DNA from: Deltaproteobacteria bacterium
GTDB lineage: Bacteria; Desulfobacterota; Deferrisomatia; Deferrisomatales; JACRMM01
Length of the DNA stretch: 64,000 bases
Reading direction: 5' to 3'
Assembly (NCBI GenBank): GCA_016214985.1
Contig: JACRMM010000055.1
Span: 1 to 64,000 of the forward strand
Shown: one piece after another, positions 35,221 through 44,231 of the stretch
Position numbering within the stretch: the first letter of the stretch is position 1
How the letters are laid out: the number at the start of each line of letters is the position of its first letter
The notes under the pieces: model-generated
What the model saw: only the letters and a program-made list of their open reading frames with translations
What the model was told of the DNA's origin: nothing
The model's database searches: none
Program-made: the position numbers and the translations under genes

Positions 35221-36672
35221 ATGAAACGGACCTCGGTCAAGTTCGGGACGTCGGGCTGGAGAGCCGTCCTGTGCGATGACTTTACCTTCGAAAACGTCCG
35301 CCTCGTCACCCAGGCCATCGCCGACCACCTCGCGGCCGCCGCCGCGGGAAGTGACGCGCCGAGCATCCTGGTGGGCTACGACACCCGGTTCCTGGGCGAG
35401 CGCTTCGCCCGCCTCTCCTGCGAGGTCCTCGCCGGCAACGGCATCGCGGCGGCGCTGTGCTCGCGCGACGCGCCCACCCCCGTGCTCTCCTTCGACATCC
35501 TGCGCCACGGCCGTAGCGGGGCGATCAACTTCACGGCCTCCCACAACCCTCCGGAGTGGAACGGGATCAAGTTCAGCCCCGCCTGGGGGGGCCCCGCCCT
35601 GCCGGAGACCACCGCCGACATCGAGGGCCGGGCCAACGCGCGGATGGAGTCGGGCGAGTACCGGTCGCTGCCCTTCGAGGACGCCCTGGCTCAGGGGCTC
35701 GTGACCGTCCACGACCCGCGCCCGGCCTACCTCGACCGGCTCCGAGAGCTGGTGGACTTCGACGCCATCCGGGCTGCGGGGCTGCGCCTCGCGCTCGACC
35801 CCCTCTTCGGCACCGGCCGGGGCTACCTGGACACCCTCCTCGCCGAGGCCGGGTGCCGGGTGACCACGATCCACGGCGCCCCCGATCCCCTCTTCGGAGG
35901 CCGGCCGCCGGAGCCCAGCGAGAGCCACATCCCGGAGCTGGTCGAAACCGTCCGGGCGGACCGGTCGTTCCACCTGGGGCTCGCGACGGACGGAGACGCC
36001 GACCGCTTCGGGATCGTGGACGCAGGGGGGCGCTTCCTGGAGCCGAACTACTTCCTCGCCCTGCTCTTCGACTACCTCGTGCGCGACCGCAGCTTTCCGG
36101 GCGGAGTGGCCCGAAGCGTCGCCACCACGCACCTGATCGACGCGGTGGCCCGCGACCTGGGCCGGCCCGTGCACGAGACGCCCGTGGGCTTCAAGTTCAT
36201 CGGCGACCTCATCCGCCGGGGCGAGGTGGCCCTGGGCGGCGAGGAGTCGGCCGGCCTCTCCATCCGCGGGCACGTGCCGGAGAAGGACGGCATCCTCGCC
36301 TGCTGCCTCGCCGCGGAGATGGTGGCCCGTCGCGGAAAGCCGCTCTTCCAACAGCTCGAGGAGCTCTACGGCCGGGTGGGGCGAACCCTCACGTGCCGGG
36401 TCAACCTGCCGCTCACCCCTGCCCAGGAGACCGCCCTGGCCGGAAAGCTCGTCTCCCCCCCGGCCTCCTTCGACGGGCGCGCGGTGGTCGGCGCCGTGAC
36501 GCTCGACGGCCACAAGTTTCTGCTCGACGGCGGGGCGTGGGTGCTGGTGCGCAAGTCCGGCACCGAGCCCGTGGTCCGACTGTACGTCGAAGCCGGGGAC
36601 GAAGAGAGCCTCTCTCGGCTCACGGAGGCGAGCCGAACCTGGATCCTCGCCCAGGGAAAGGAGCACGCGTGA
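35221..36672 (+). CDS. Phosphoglucomutase/phosphomannomutase family protein
   Basis: 483-aa alpha-D-phosphohexomutase. The four functional loops are seen: catalytic Ser in TASHNPPEWNGIKF, metal loop TDGDADRFG, sugar loop GGEESAGLS and phosphate-binding RKSGTEPVVRLYVE. It converts hexose-6-phosphate to hexose-1-phosphate and thus links central metabolism to the nucleotide sugars made here, including ManC and Ugd substrates. ATG 35221 follows GTGGAGGATCC. The MBL gene GTG overlaps its stop. Confidence 0.93.
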   Translation: MKRTSVKFGTSGWRAVLCDDFTFENVRLVTQAIADHLAAAAAGSDAPSILVGYDTRFLGERFARLSCEVLAGNGIAAALCSRDAPTPVLSFDILRHGRSGAINFTASHNPPEWNGIKFSPAWGGPALPETTADIEGRANARMESGEYRSLPFEDALAQGLVTVHDPRPAYLDRLRELVDFDAIRAAGLRLALDPLFGTGRGYLDTLLAEAGCRVTTIHGAPDPLFGGRPPEPSESHIPELVETVRADRSFHLGLATDGDADRFGIVDAGGRFLEPNYFLALLFDYLVRDRSFPGGVARSVATTHLIDAVARDLGRPVHETPVGFKFIGDLIRRGEVALGGEESAGLSIRGHVPEKDGILACCLAAEMVARRGKPLFQQLEELYGRVGRTLTCRVNLPLTPAQETALAGKLVSPPASFDGRAVVGAVTLDGHKFLLDGGAWVLVRKSGTEPVVRLYVEAGDEESLSRLTEASRTWILAQGKEHA

Positions 36673-37289
36673 TCGTCGAAACCCTCGTCGTCGGCATGAT
36701 CCAGGCCAACTGCTATCTCCTCGGGGACGAGGAGGCCGGGGAGGCCGTGGTCATCGACCCGGGGGGTGACACCCCGGTGATCCTGCGCGCGCTCCAGGCG
36801 CGAAAGCTCAAGGCCGTCGCGATCGTCGCGACCCACGGCCACTTCGACCACGTCGAGGGCCTCGGGGGCGTCAAGCGGGCCACCGGAGCGCCGATCCTGG
36901 CGCACCGGGCCGACCTTCCGCTGATCCAGGGTCTGACCGGCCAGGGGCTCCTGTTCGGGATCAAGGTCGAGGCCGCCCCGGCGCCCGACCGCTTCCTCGC
37001 CGACGGCGAGACGATCCCCTTCGGGAGCAAGGCCCTCACCGTGCTCCACACCCCCGGCCACTCGCCGGGGTCGGTGAGCCTGCTGGTCGACAAGAGCGTC
37101 TTCGTCGGCGACCTGCTCTTCGCAGGCTCCATCGGCCGCACGGACCTCTCGGGCGGCGACTACGACACGCTGATCGCTTCGGTGCGGTCCAAGATCTTCA
37201 CCCTGCCCGACGACACGACCGTGTACCCCGGCCACGGGCCGGCCACGACCGTGGGACGGGAGAAGCGGACAAACCCGTTCTTCCGGTGA
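36669..37289 (+). CDS. MBL-fold hydrolase, glyoxalase II-like
   Basis: 206 aa with the metallo-beta-lactamase signature THGHFDHVEG, LHTPGHSPGSVSL, the bridging Asp in FVGDLLFAGSIGRTDL and YPGHGPATTVG. This small, single-domain type is often a hydroxyacylglutathione hydrolase or thioesterase; substrate not established. GTG 36669 overlaps the mutase stop as GTGA; coaBC follows after 12 bases. Confidence 0.87.
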   Translation: MIVETLVVGMIQANCYLLGDEEAGEAVVIDPGGDTPVILRALQARKLKAVAIVATHGHFDHVEGLGGVKRATGAPILAHRADLPLIQGLTGQGLLFGIKVEAAPAPDRFLADGETIPFGSKALTVLHTPGHSPGSVSLLVDKSVFVGDLLFAGSIGRTDLSGGDYDTLIASVRSKIFTLPDDTTVYPGHGPATTVGREKRTNPFFR

Positions 37290-37301
37290 GGACCAAGCGC
37301 C

Positions 37302-38528
37302 ATGCTTCGCAACCGTGAGATCATCCTGGGCGTTACCGGCGGTATCGCCGTGTACAAGAGCATCTTCCTGTGCCGCGAGCTCACCCAGCAGGGCGCGAAC
37401 GTGCACGTGGTGATGACGAAGAACGCGATGGAGTTCGTCACGCCGCTGACCTTCCAGACCATCTCCGGCAACACGGTCACCCACGACCTGTTCGAGCTCT
37501 TCCACGCCTCTCAGATCGGCCACGTCGCCCTGGCCGACCGGGCCCATGCGCTGGTGGTCGCGCCGGCCACCGCGAACATCCTGGGCAAGGTGGCCAACGG
37601 TCTGGCCGACGACTTCCTCTCCACCATGATCATGGCCACGCGCGTGCCCGTGCTGTTCGCCCCCGCCATGAACACCGTGATGTGGGACAGCCCCGCCGTG
37701 CAGCGAAACCTGCGCACCCTGGCCGAGGCCGGGCACCACTTCGTCGAGCCCGATGAGGGGGAGCTCGCGTGCGGGGTCCACGGCCGGGGCAAGATGGCCT
37801 CACCGGAGGAGATCGTCGAGGCGCTCGAGACCCTCTTCTGCCCGAAGGACCTCACCGGCGAGCGCATCCTGGTCACCGCCGGACCGACGGTGGAGCCCAT
37901 CGACCCGGTGCGGTTCGTCTCCAACCACTCGTCGGGCAAGATGGGGTATGCCATGGCGCGCGCCGCAGCACGGCGCGGCGCCGACGTAGTGCTGGTGAGC
38001 GGCCCCACGTGCCTCCCACCACCCCGCCGGGCGCGGATCGTTCCGGTGAAGACCGCGGACCAGATGTGCGAGGCCGTCCTTGCCGAGGCCGCCGCGGCCA
38101 CGGTCGTGATCAAGGCCGCGGCGGTGTGCGACTGGCGGCCGGCCGCTTCGGCCCCGGAGAAGATCAAGAAGGCCCGAGGGGCAGGGCTGACCCTGGCGCT
38201 CGAGGCCAACCCCGACATCCTGCGCGAGCTCGGGCAGCGCAAGCGCGACGGCCAGCTCCTCGTGGGCTTCGCGGCCGAGACCACGGATCTCGTAACCCAC
38301 GCCCGCGCCAAGCTCCGAGAGAAGAATCTCGACCTCATCGTGGCGAACGACGTCACGGCGCCCGGCGCCGGCTTCCACGCCGACACCAACGCGGTGCGCA
38401 TCCTGGGCGCCGACGGCAGCGAGGTGGGGGTGCCCCTGGCCACCAAGGACCGGGTGGCGGACCGGGTGCTGGATTGCGTCGTGAAGATAAGGAAGCGGTC
38501 AGCCGTCAGCTCTCAGCGGTCAGCCTGA
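37302..38528 (+). CDS. coaBC: Bifunctional phosphopantothenoylcysteine decarboxylase/synthetase
   Basis: 408 aa, coenzyme A biosynthesis. N-terminal CoaC flavoprotein half: ILGVTGGIAVYKSIFLCREL, the active His in ASQIGHVALADRA and PAMNTVMWDSP; C-terminal CoaB half: ILVTAGPTVEPIDPVRFVSN and KAAAVCDWRPA. The normal domain seems to end near DCVVKIRK; the last residues and the stop codon come from the first unit of the 84-bp repeat array, which starts at 38492. Confidence 0.95.
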   Translation: MLRNREIILGVTGGIAVYKSIFLCRELTQQGANVHVVMTKNAMEFVTPLTFQTISGNTVTHDLFELFHASQIGHVALADRAHALVVAPATANILGKVANGLADDFLSTMIMATRVPVLFAPAMNTVMWDSPAVQRNLRTLAEAGHHFVEPDEGELACGVHGRGKMASPEEIVEALETLFCPKDLTGERILVTAGPTVEPIDPVRFVSNHSSGKMGYAMARAAARRGADVVLVSGPTCLPPPRRARIVPVKTADQMCEAVLAEAAAATVVIKAAAVCDWRPAASAPEKIKKARGAGLTLALEANPDILRELGQRKRDGQLLVGFAAETTDLVTHARAKLREKNLDLIVANDVTAPGAGFHADTNAVRILGADGSEVGVPLATKDRVADRVLDCVVKIRKRSAVSSQRSA

Positions 38529-38995
38529 AGCTGTCAGACGATTCGTGCAACGCCTTGGCTGAAAGCGGATCGTCTGAAGCGGTCAGCCGTCAGCTCTCAG
38601 CGGTCAGCCTGAAGCTGTAAGACGATTCGTGCAACGCCTTGGCTGAAAGCGGATCGTCTGAAGCGGTCAGCCGTCGGCTCTCAGCGGTCAGCCTGAAGCC
38701 GTGAGACGATTCGTGCAACGCCTTGGCTGAAAGCGGATCGTCTGAAGCGGTCAGCCGTCAGCTCTCAGCGGTCAGCCTGAAGCTGTAAGACGATTCGTGC
38801 AACGCCTTGGCTGAAAGCGGATCGTCTGAAGCGGTCAGCCGTCAGCTCTCAGCGGTCAGCCTGAAGCCGTAAGACGATTCGTGCAACGCCTTGGCTGAAA
38901 GCGGATCGTCTGAAGCGGTCAGCCGTCAGCTCTCAGCGGTCAGCCTGAAGCTGTAAGACGATTCTTGCAACGCCTTGGCTGAAAGCTGATCGCTG
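38492..38995 (+). repeat. Tandem array of six 84-bp units
   Basis: Unit starts at 38492, 38576, 38660, 38744, 38828 and 38912, exactly 84 bases apart, each beginning GAAGCGGTCAGCCGTC and differing at only a few positions. Units contain internal imperfect copies of GGTCAGCC/CTCAGCGG and short inverted parts. The array overlaps the last codons of coaBC and ends just before the ugd ribosome site, so it lies in the transcript between them. It is not CRISPR: there are no variable spacers. Confidence 0.97.
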
Positions 38996-39024
38996 ACAGC
39001 TGATCGCCATCTTCGGAGGAGCTC

Positions 39025-40359
39025 ATGAAACTGTGCGTCATCGGAACCGGCTACGTGGGGCTCGTGACCGGGACCTGCTTCGCCGAGATGGGCAGCGACG
39101 TGGTGTGCGTCGACATCGACGAGGCCAAGATCGAGGGGCTGCGCGAGAAGAAGCTCCCGATCTACGAGCCCGGGCTCCAGGAGCTTCTGGACCGCAACGT
39201 GGACGAAGGGCGCCTGACCTTCACCACCGACCTGGCCGAGGGCGTGGCCCAGAGCCTGGTGCTCCTGATCGCGGTCGGCACGCCGGAGGGTGAGGACGGC
39301 TCGGCCGACCTCCAACACGTGCTCTCCGCGGCCCATGCGATTGGGCAGGCGCTCGAGGGCTACCGGATCGTGGTGGACAAGTCCACGGTGCCGGTGGGCA
39401 CCGCCGAGCGGGTGCGCGAGGCGATCCAGGCCGAGCTCGACGCCCGGGGCACACACATCGAGTTCGATGTGGTCTCCAACCCGGAGTTCCTCAAGGAGGG
39501 CAGCGCGGTCCAGGACTTCCTGAAACCCGACCGCGTGGTCATCGGCACCGACAACGTGCGCACGGCCGAGATTCTCAAGGAGCTTTACGCCCCCTTCACC
39601 CGCACCAACCACCCGGTGCTGGTCATGGACGTGCGCTCCGCAGAGATGACCAAGTACGCCGCCAATGCCATGCTCGCCACGAAGATCTCGTTCATCAACG
39701 AGATCGCGAACATCTGCGAGAGGGTCGGTGCCGACGTGGGCGCCGTGCGCCTCGGCATCGGCGCGGACACCCGGATCGGCTACCAGTTCCTCTTTCCCGG
39801 CGTCGGCTACGGCGGCTCCTGCTTCCCCAAGGACGTCAAGGCCCTGATCCGCACGGCGCGGTCAGCCGGCTACGAGCCCCAGGTGCTCGACGCCGTGGAC
39901 GCGCTCAACATCCGACAGAAGTCGCTCCTGGCCGACAAGATCCTCGCCCACTTCGCGGTCGAGGGCCGGGCGCCCGAGGGTGCGATCGTCGCGGTGTGGG
40001 GCATCGCCTTCAAGGCCAACACGGACGACGTGCGCGAAGCGCCGAGCCTCACCGTGATCGGCCGGCTCCTCGCAGCCGGCTGCCGGGTGCAGGTGTACGA
40101 CCCCGTTGCTGAGGCGGCCGCGCGCCGGACCCTCGGCGAGCCGGGCGGACTCACCTACTGCCCGAACAACTACGACGCGCTCCAGGGCGCCGAGGCCCTC
40201 GCGGTCTGCACCGAGTGGGGCGCCTTCCGCCGGCCCGACTTCGGCCGCATGAAGACCCTCATGGCCGCGCCGGTCATCTTCGACGGCCGAAACCTCTACG
40301 AGCCCCAGGAGATGAAACGCCTCGGGTTCACATACTTCGGCATCGGCCGGAAAGCCTAG
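39025..40359 (+). CDS. ugd: UDP-glucose 6-dehydrogenase
   Basis: 444 aa. Oxidises UDP-glucose to UDP-glucuronate. NAD-binding [45 protein letters not shown] and the catalytic Cys in [15 protein letters not shown] are present; length is normal. GGAGGAGCTC immediately precedes the ATG. Product feeds the downstream UXS (UDP-xylose) and the 4-epimerase at 34.1 kb (UDP-GalA). Confidence 0.95.
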   Translation: MKLCVIGTGYVGLVTGTCFAEMGSDVVCVDIDEAKIEGLREKKLPIYEPGLQELLDRNVDEGRLTFTTDLAEGVAQSLVLLIAVGTPEGEDGSADLQHVLSAAHAIGQALEGYRIVVDKSTVPVGTAERVREAIQAELDARGTHIEFDVVSNPEFLKEGSAVQDFLKPDRVVIGTDNVRTAEILKELYAPFTRTNHPVLVMDVRSAEMTKYAANAMLATKISFINEIANICERVGADVGAVRLGIGADTRIGYQFLFPGVGYGGSCFPKDVKALIRTARSAGYEPQVLDAVDALNIRQKSLLADKILAHFAVEGRAPEGAIVAVWGIAFKANTDDVREAPSLTVIGRLLAAGCRVQVYDPVAEAAARRTLGEPGGLTYCPNNYDALQGAEALAVCTEWGAFRRPDFGRMKTLMAAPVIFDGRNLYEPQEMKRLGFTYFGIGRKA

Positions 40360-40365
40360 TATTGC

Positions 40366-40430
40366 GTTCCGGGTACCGCGTCCCGCGTACCTGTCCCAAC
40401 CCGGAACCCGGAACCCGGAACGCGGAACAC
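40366..40430. repeat. Paired inverted heptamer array
   Basis: Left units such as GTTCCGG and GTACCGC face three AACCCGG copies and variants on the right around CCTGTCCC. Fills the ugd-uxs gap. Same family as at 31.6 and 32.6 kb. Confidence 0.8.
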
Positions 40431-40444
40431 GCCCGGAGAGCGGC

Positions 40445-41431
40445 ATGACCATCGACCAGAACACCTTCATCTACGCGCCGGAGCTGCGCGGCAACCGGCG
40501 CGTGCTCGTCACCGGCGGCGCCGGGTTCCTCGGCTCCCACCTCTGCGAGGCCCTGCTCGCCCGGGGCGACGAGGTGCTGTGCCTCGACAACTTCTTCACC
40601 GGCCGAAAGCTCAACGTGGCCCACCTCCTCGGAAACCCGCGCTTCGAGGTCCTGCGCCACGACGTTACCCACCCGCTGTTCGTGGAGGTGGATCGGATCT
40701 TCAACCTCGCCTGCCCGGCCTCGCCGATCCACTACCAGTACAACCCCGTCAAGACGATCAAGACGAGCGTGCTCGGGGCGATCCACATGCTCGGCCTCGC
40801 CAAGCGGGTCAAAGCCCGGATCCTCCAGGCGTCCACCTCCGAGGTGTACGGGAACCCCGACGTCCATCCCCAGACCGAGGCGTACTGGGGACACGTCAAC
40901 CCCATCGGCATCCGCAGCTGCTACGACGAGGGCAAGCGGGCGGCCGAGTGCCTGTTCATGGACTACCACCGGCAGAACCGCGTGGACGTGCGCCTCGTGC
41001 GGATCTTCAATACCTACGGCCCGCGCATGCTCCCCAACGACGGCCGGGTCGTGTCGAACTTCATCGTCCAGGCGCTCCGGGGCGAGCCGCTTACCGTCTA
41101 CGGCGACGGCTCCCAGACCCGCAGCTTCTGCTACGTGGACGACCTGGTGGAGGGTCTGCTCCGGATGATGGACCAGGAGGAGACGATCGGGCCGGTGAAC
41201 CTCGGCAACCCCCACGAGTTCACCATCCTGGAGCTCGCCGAGCAGGTGCGCGCCATGACCGGCGCCCGCTGCGAGATCCGATTCCTGCCGCTTCCCTCCG
41301 ACGACCCCACCCAGCGCCAGCCCGACATCCGGCTCGCCCGGGAACGGCTCGGGTGGGAGCCCCGGGTCCCGCTCACCGAGGGACTGCGGCGCACGGTCGA
41401 GTACTTCGAGGGGCTGCTGGCGCAGGGGTAG
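40445..41431 (+). CDS. UDP-glucuronate decarboxylase (UDP-xylose synthase)
   Basis: 328 aa, UXS family of the extended SDRs. [20 protein letters not shown], the [20 protein letters not shown] segment that is characteristic of [22 protein letters not shown] (YxxxK) and [10 protein letters not shown] are seen. Converts UDP-GlcA from Ugd to UDP-xylose with loss of CO2, so xylose may be part of the surface polymer. Confidence 0.93.
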   Translation: MTIDQNTFIYAPELRGNRRVLVTGGAGFLGSHLCEALLARGDEVLCLDNFFTGRKLNVAHLLGNPRFEVLRHDVTHPLFVEVDRIFNLACPASPIHYQYNPVKTIKTSVLGAIHMLGLAKRVKARILQASTSEVYGNPDVHPQTEAYWGHVNPIGIRSCYDEGKRAAECLFMDYHRQNRVDVRLVRIFNTYGPRMLPNDGRVVSNFIVQALRGEPLTVYGDGSQTRSFCYVDDLVEGLLRMMDQEETIGPVNLGNPHEFTILELAEQVRAMTGARCEIRFLPLPSDDPTQRQPDIRLARERLGWEPRVPLTEGLRRTVEYFEGLLAQG

Positions 41432-41569
41432 GAAGACAGGCGCGGCAAGCCCCGTGCCGAGAGAGAACGACGGCCCCCTGGACGAGGCACACTGCCGCTT
41501 GCCCTGGATCGCTTGGCCGTGCTAATGGAGGGCCTCTCTCGCCGCCCCAAGACGTTCCTTCGAGGTTTC

Positions 41570-43120
41570 ATGCCGCGCGGACTCCGCCTCGCTCTGGTTC
41601 TGACCTCTCTCGCCCTGGCCGCGCCCCTGGCCCACGCGGTCGTGGACGTGCCCAGCCCGGAGCGCCGGGCGCTGGACGTGGTCGATCTCGCCTGCGGCTC
41701 GGGGATCGCGCCGCCCGCGGACACCGCGGTCCTTCCCCTGGACGACCGGGCCTACCTCGAGGCCTACCAGGCCCTGGAAGCCCGGGGCCTCGTGGACCCG
41801 CTCGGGGCGGAGCGCGATGCCCGAGACGCGGCGCGCTCCGACGGCGGGCTCCACCTCGAGACCCTCGTGCCTCGCCTCACCCTCGCAGGGTACGTCCTCG
41901 GCGGCGCGGAGGAGCGGCTGCTCCTCCACACCGCCGGCGACGTGCTCGACCGCGGGCTCAACGCGTTTCTTTCGGCCTCGGGCGAGGCGACGTGGAACCG
42001 CTGGCTCGGCGCGGGGTACGAGGTACAGCTCCAGGAATCCACCGGCGAGGTCGACGGGGCCGTGAAGCGGCTCTACCTGAAGGCGCAGTACGGCAAGTGG
42101 TCGTTCAAGATCGGCCGCGACAGCGTCCGGCTCGGCCCCGGCTATCGCGGAAGCCTGCTCCTCGACGACAACGCGCGGCCGCTGGACCTCTGGCAGGTGC
42201 GCACCGAGGAGCCGCTCTACCTGCCCTGGGTGCTGGAGCGCCTCGGGGGCTTTCGTTTCACCCTCTTCAACGCGTTCCTGTCCGACGAGCACCCCTCGCC
42301 CCCCGATCCCCGGTACGGCAGCGGGGTGAACGCGGTCCCGGACCCGCGCCTCCTGGGCATGCGCCTCTCCTACCACCCGGCCCTGTGGCTCGACCTCGGC
42401 CTTTCGCGCACGATCCTTTACAGCGGCAAGGGCCGAGAGACCTACGACACGCCCAAGGACTGGTGGGAGCTCCTCACCGCGAGCAACGAGAACGTGTACG
42501 CGGGCCAGAGCCACCGCTACGACAACGACCAGTACGCGGCCCTGGACGCGACCCTCCGGCTGCCCTTCCTCCGCGACCTGGGGCCGCTGAAGGCGGGGAA
42601 GATCTACTGGGAGCACGGCGGCACCGACTTCAACGCGCCTTGGAGCTCAGGCAGCAACGGGAGCCTCCGCTTCGGCCTGCTGCGCACCTCCGACCTCGTG
42701 GGCCTCTATCTCTCCACGGCCGTCTCGGACCTCCGGGTAGAGGTCGCGCGCACCGACAAGTCCTGGTACCGCCACGGCCAGTACCCCCAGGGCTACTCCT
42801 ACGACGGGCTTCCCCTCGGCCACCCCATGGGCGGCGACGCCCAGAGCGTCTTCGTGCAGGTCTCGAGGTTCTTCTCACCCGCCTGGAAGGTGACCGCCGG
42901 CTACGACTGGGAGGAGCGGGGCCGGCACCTGACGGAGGAGGAGAAGCGCTCCGAGGGAACCCTCGCGCTCGACGCGCTCGGCGTGAAGGCGTTCGGCCTG
43001 CCGCTGATCCTGCGGGCGGAGGGCCTGGCCGCGCGGGTTTCTTCCCCCCTCGACGACCCGGACCGTGACGACCGCACCGAGCTCTACCTGGGCGCCTCCG
43101 TCTCCTGGGGGTGGCGGTAG
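41570..43120 (+). CDS. wzi: Capsule assembly Wzi-family outer-membrane protein
   Basis: 516 aa. Signal peptide RGLRLALVLTSLALAAPLAHA, then alternating amphipathic strands expected for a beta-barrel, with FKIGRDSVRLGPGYRG and a terminal aromatic-rich strand (LYLGASVSWGWR). Wzi binds capsule at the cell surface. ATG 41570 is preferred because it starts the signal peptide and has GAGG upstream; ATG 41525 is a second option. Transcribed with the polysaccharide genes. Confidence 0.85.
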   Translation: MPRGLRLALVLTSLALAAPLAHAVVDVPSPERRALDVVDLACGSGIAPPADTAVLPLDDRAYLEAYQALEARGLVDPLGAERDARDAARSDGGLHLETLVPRLTLAGYVLGGAEERLLLHTAGDVLDRGLNAFLSASGEATWNRWLGAGYEVQLQESTGEVDGAVKRLYLKAQYGKWSFKIGRDSVRLGPGYRGSLLLDDNARPLDLWQVRTEEPLYLPWVLERLGGFRFTLFNAFLSDEHPSPPDPRYGSGVNAVPDPRLLGMRLSYHPALWLDLGLSRTILYSGKGRETYDTPKDWWELLTASNENVYAGQSHRYDNDQYAALDATLRLPFLRDLGPLKAGKIYWEHGGTDFNAPWSSGSNGSLRFGLLRTSDLVGLYLSTAVSDLRVEVARTDKSWYRHGQYPQGYSYDGLPLGHPMGGDAQSVFVQVSRFFSPAWKVTAGYDWEERGRHLTEEEKRSEGTLALDALGVKAFGLPLILRAEGLAARVSSPLDDPDRDDRTELYLGASVSWGWR

Positions 43121-43341
43121 CCTGCGTTCGGGTGGGGCCTTTCCACGAGGTTCCGGCTTCCGGCAGGAGCCCTTTCCGAGACGCTGCCCCGTGATCCGGG
43201 CACCCGGAAAACCCAAGCACGACAGCACCGCATCCGCAGATTTCGCAGATTTCACCGAGGTCGACAAAGCATGAACAGGATGGAGAGCACGATCGACGGC
43301 GCTGCCGAGGCCCGCGTCGGGGTGTCGAAGATGGGCGAGCC
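43121..43341. other. Intergenic stretch with a short direct repeat
   Basis: About 220 bases without a supported gene. At 43236-43253 GCAGATTTC occurs twice in a row. Minus-strand open frames here have no ribosome site and are ignored. Confidence 0.5.
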
Positions 43342-43683
43342 GTGAACCCAGAGCGCGTCCGGCAAGCGATCCTCGACGCCTTTCTGCCGTTTGCCCCGGA
43401 GCGGATCCTCCTCTTCGGCTCGCTCGCCCGGGGCGACTGGGACGAGGAGAGCGACGTCGATGTCGTTGTCGTGTACCGCACGCCGAAGCGGTTTCTCGAC
43501 CGGCTCGAGGAGCTCCACCTCCGCTGGCAACTGCCGGTCGCGGTCGACATTCTCGCGTACACGCCGGAGGAGTTCGACGAGATGCTCGTCGAGAGGGCAT
43601 TCCTCCAGGACATCGTGGCGGAAGGGCAGGTCATCTATGAAAGAAGCGCGGCGGGAAGCCGGCCGCTGGATCCTGCAAGCTGA
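43342..43683 (+). CDS. mntA: MNT-type nucleotidyltransferase antitoxin
   Basis: 113 aa minimal nucleotidyltransferase: ILLFGSLARGDWDEESDVDV holds the GS-x-D-x-D catalytic motif. In HEPN/MNT pairs this protein is the antitoxin and, in studied cases, adenylylates the toxin. It starts at GTG 43342 and its 3' end overlaps the HEPN gene by 47 bases, so both are expressed together. It lies inside the capsule locus between wzi and the SLBB gene. Confidence 0.86.
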   Translation: MNPERVRQAILDAFLPFAPERILLFGSLARGDWDEESDVDVVVVYRTPKRFLDRLEELHLRWQLPVAVDILAYTPEEFDEMLVERAFLQDIVAEGQVIYERSAAGSRPLDPAS

Positions 43684-44053
43684 GGACGACCTCCGGTTCG
43701 TCCAGTGGGTCCAACGGGAAGGCGTGTTCTTCGACAAGGGGTGCTTTCTGGCTCAACAGGCCGGCGAAAAGGCGCTGAAGGCCTGCCTCTACGCCCTGGG
43801 CGAGCGCCGAGTCATCGGGCACTCGCTCTTTGAGATGACGCTTCGGCTCGCCGAGCGCGAGGCGCGCTTCGGATCGCTCGTGGACGAGGCGCGCCGGCTC
43901 GACCGATACTACATCACGACGCGGTACCCGAACGGGCTGCCGGGAGGCTCGCCATTCCAGGCGTATAGAAGCGACGACCTGGAAAGCGCCGCAGCCGACG
44001 TCACCAAGATCGTGGCCGCGAGCCTCCGCTTCCTCGGCGACCTGGCCGAGTGA
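43637..44053 (+). CDS. hepT: HEPN-domain RNase toxin
   Basis: 138 aa, all-helical. FLAQQAGEKALKACLYALGE and the RX4H motif (RRVIGH) near residue 55-60 match HEPN ribonucleases. ATG 43637 is chosen by homology; it overlaps mntA. In known systems the R and H residues cut RNA unless neutralised by the MNT partner. Both proteins look intact. Confidence 0.84.
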   Translation: MKEARREAGRWILQAEDDLRFVQWVQREGVFFDKGCFLAQQAGEKALKACLYALGERRVIGHSLFEMTLRLAEREARFGSLVDEARRLDRYYITTRYPNGLPGGSPFQAYRSDDLESAAADVTKIVAASLRFLGDLAE

Positions 44054-44231
44054 ACTGACTCCCGCGGCGGGCATGACCCCCCCCGGCATCCGACGGAAGA
44101 CTCCCCCGGCTCGCCCTGCTATACTGCGCGCCGGCCGGCCGCAACCACGAGCGCGCGAACACCCTTCGCCCGCGGCCCCACGACCTGCGCCGGATCGCCT
44201 CCGGCGCCCACCCACAGGATGAACGGACCGG

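Noticed and set aside
38492-38995. CRISPR array
   Set aside because: Units are contiguous 84-bp near-identical copies without unique spacers, and no cas genes are near.
43252-43737. Minus-strand gene opposite the MNT gene
   Set aside because: The plus strand has a clear MNT/HEPN pair with overlapping genes; the minus frame has no start site or family match.
43342-44053. Calling the pair a tRNA-modifying enzyme and helper
   Set aside because: The GS-x-D-x-D motif, short length, RX4H in the partner and gene overlap fit HEPN/MNT much better.
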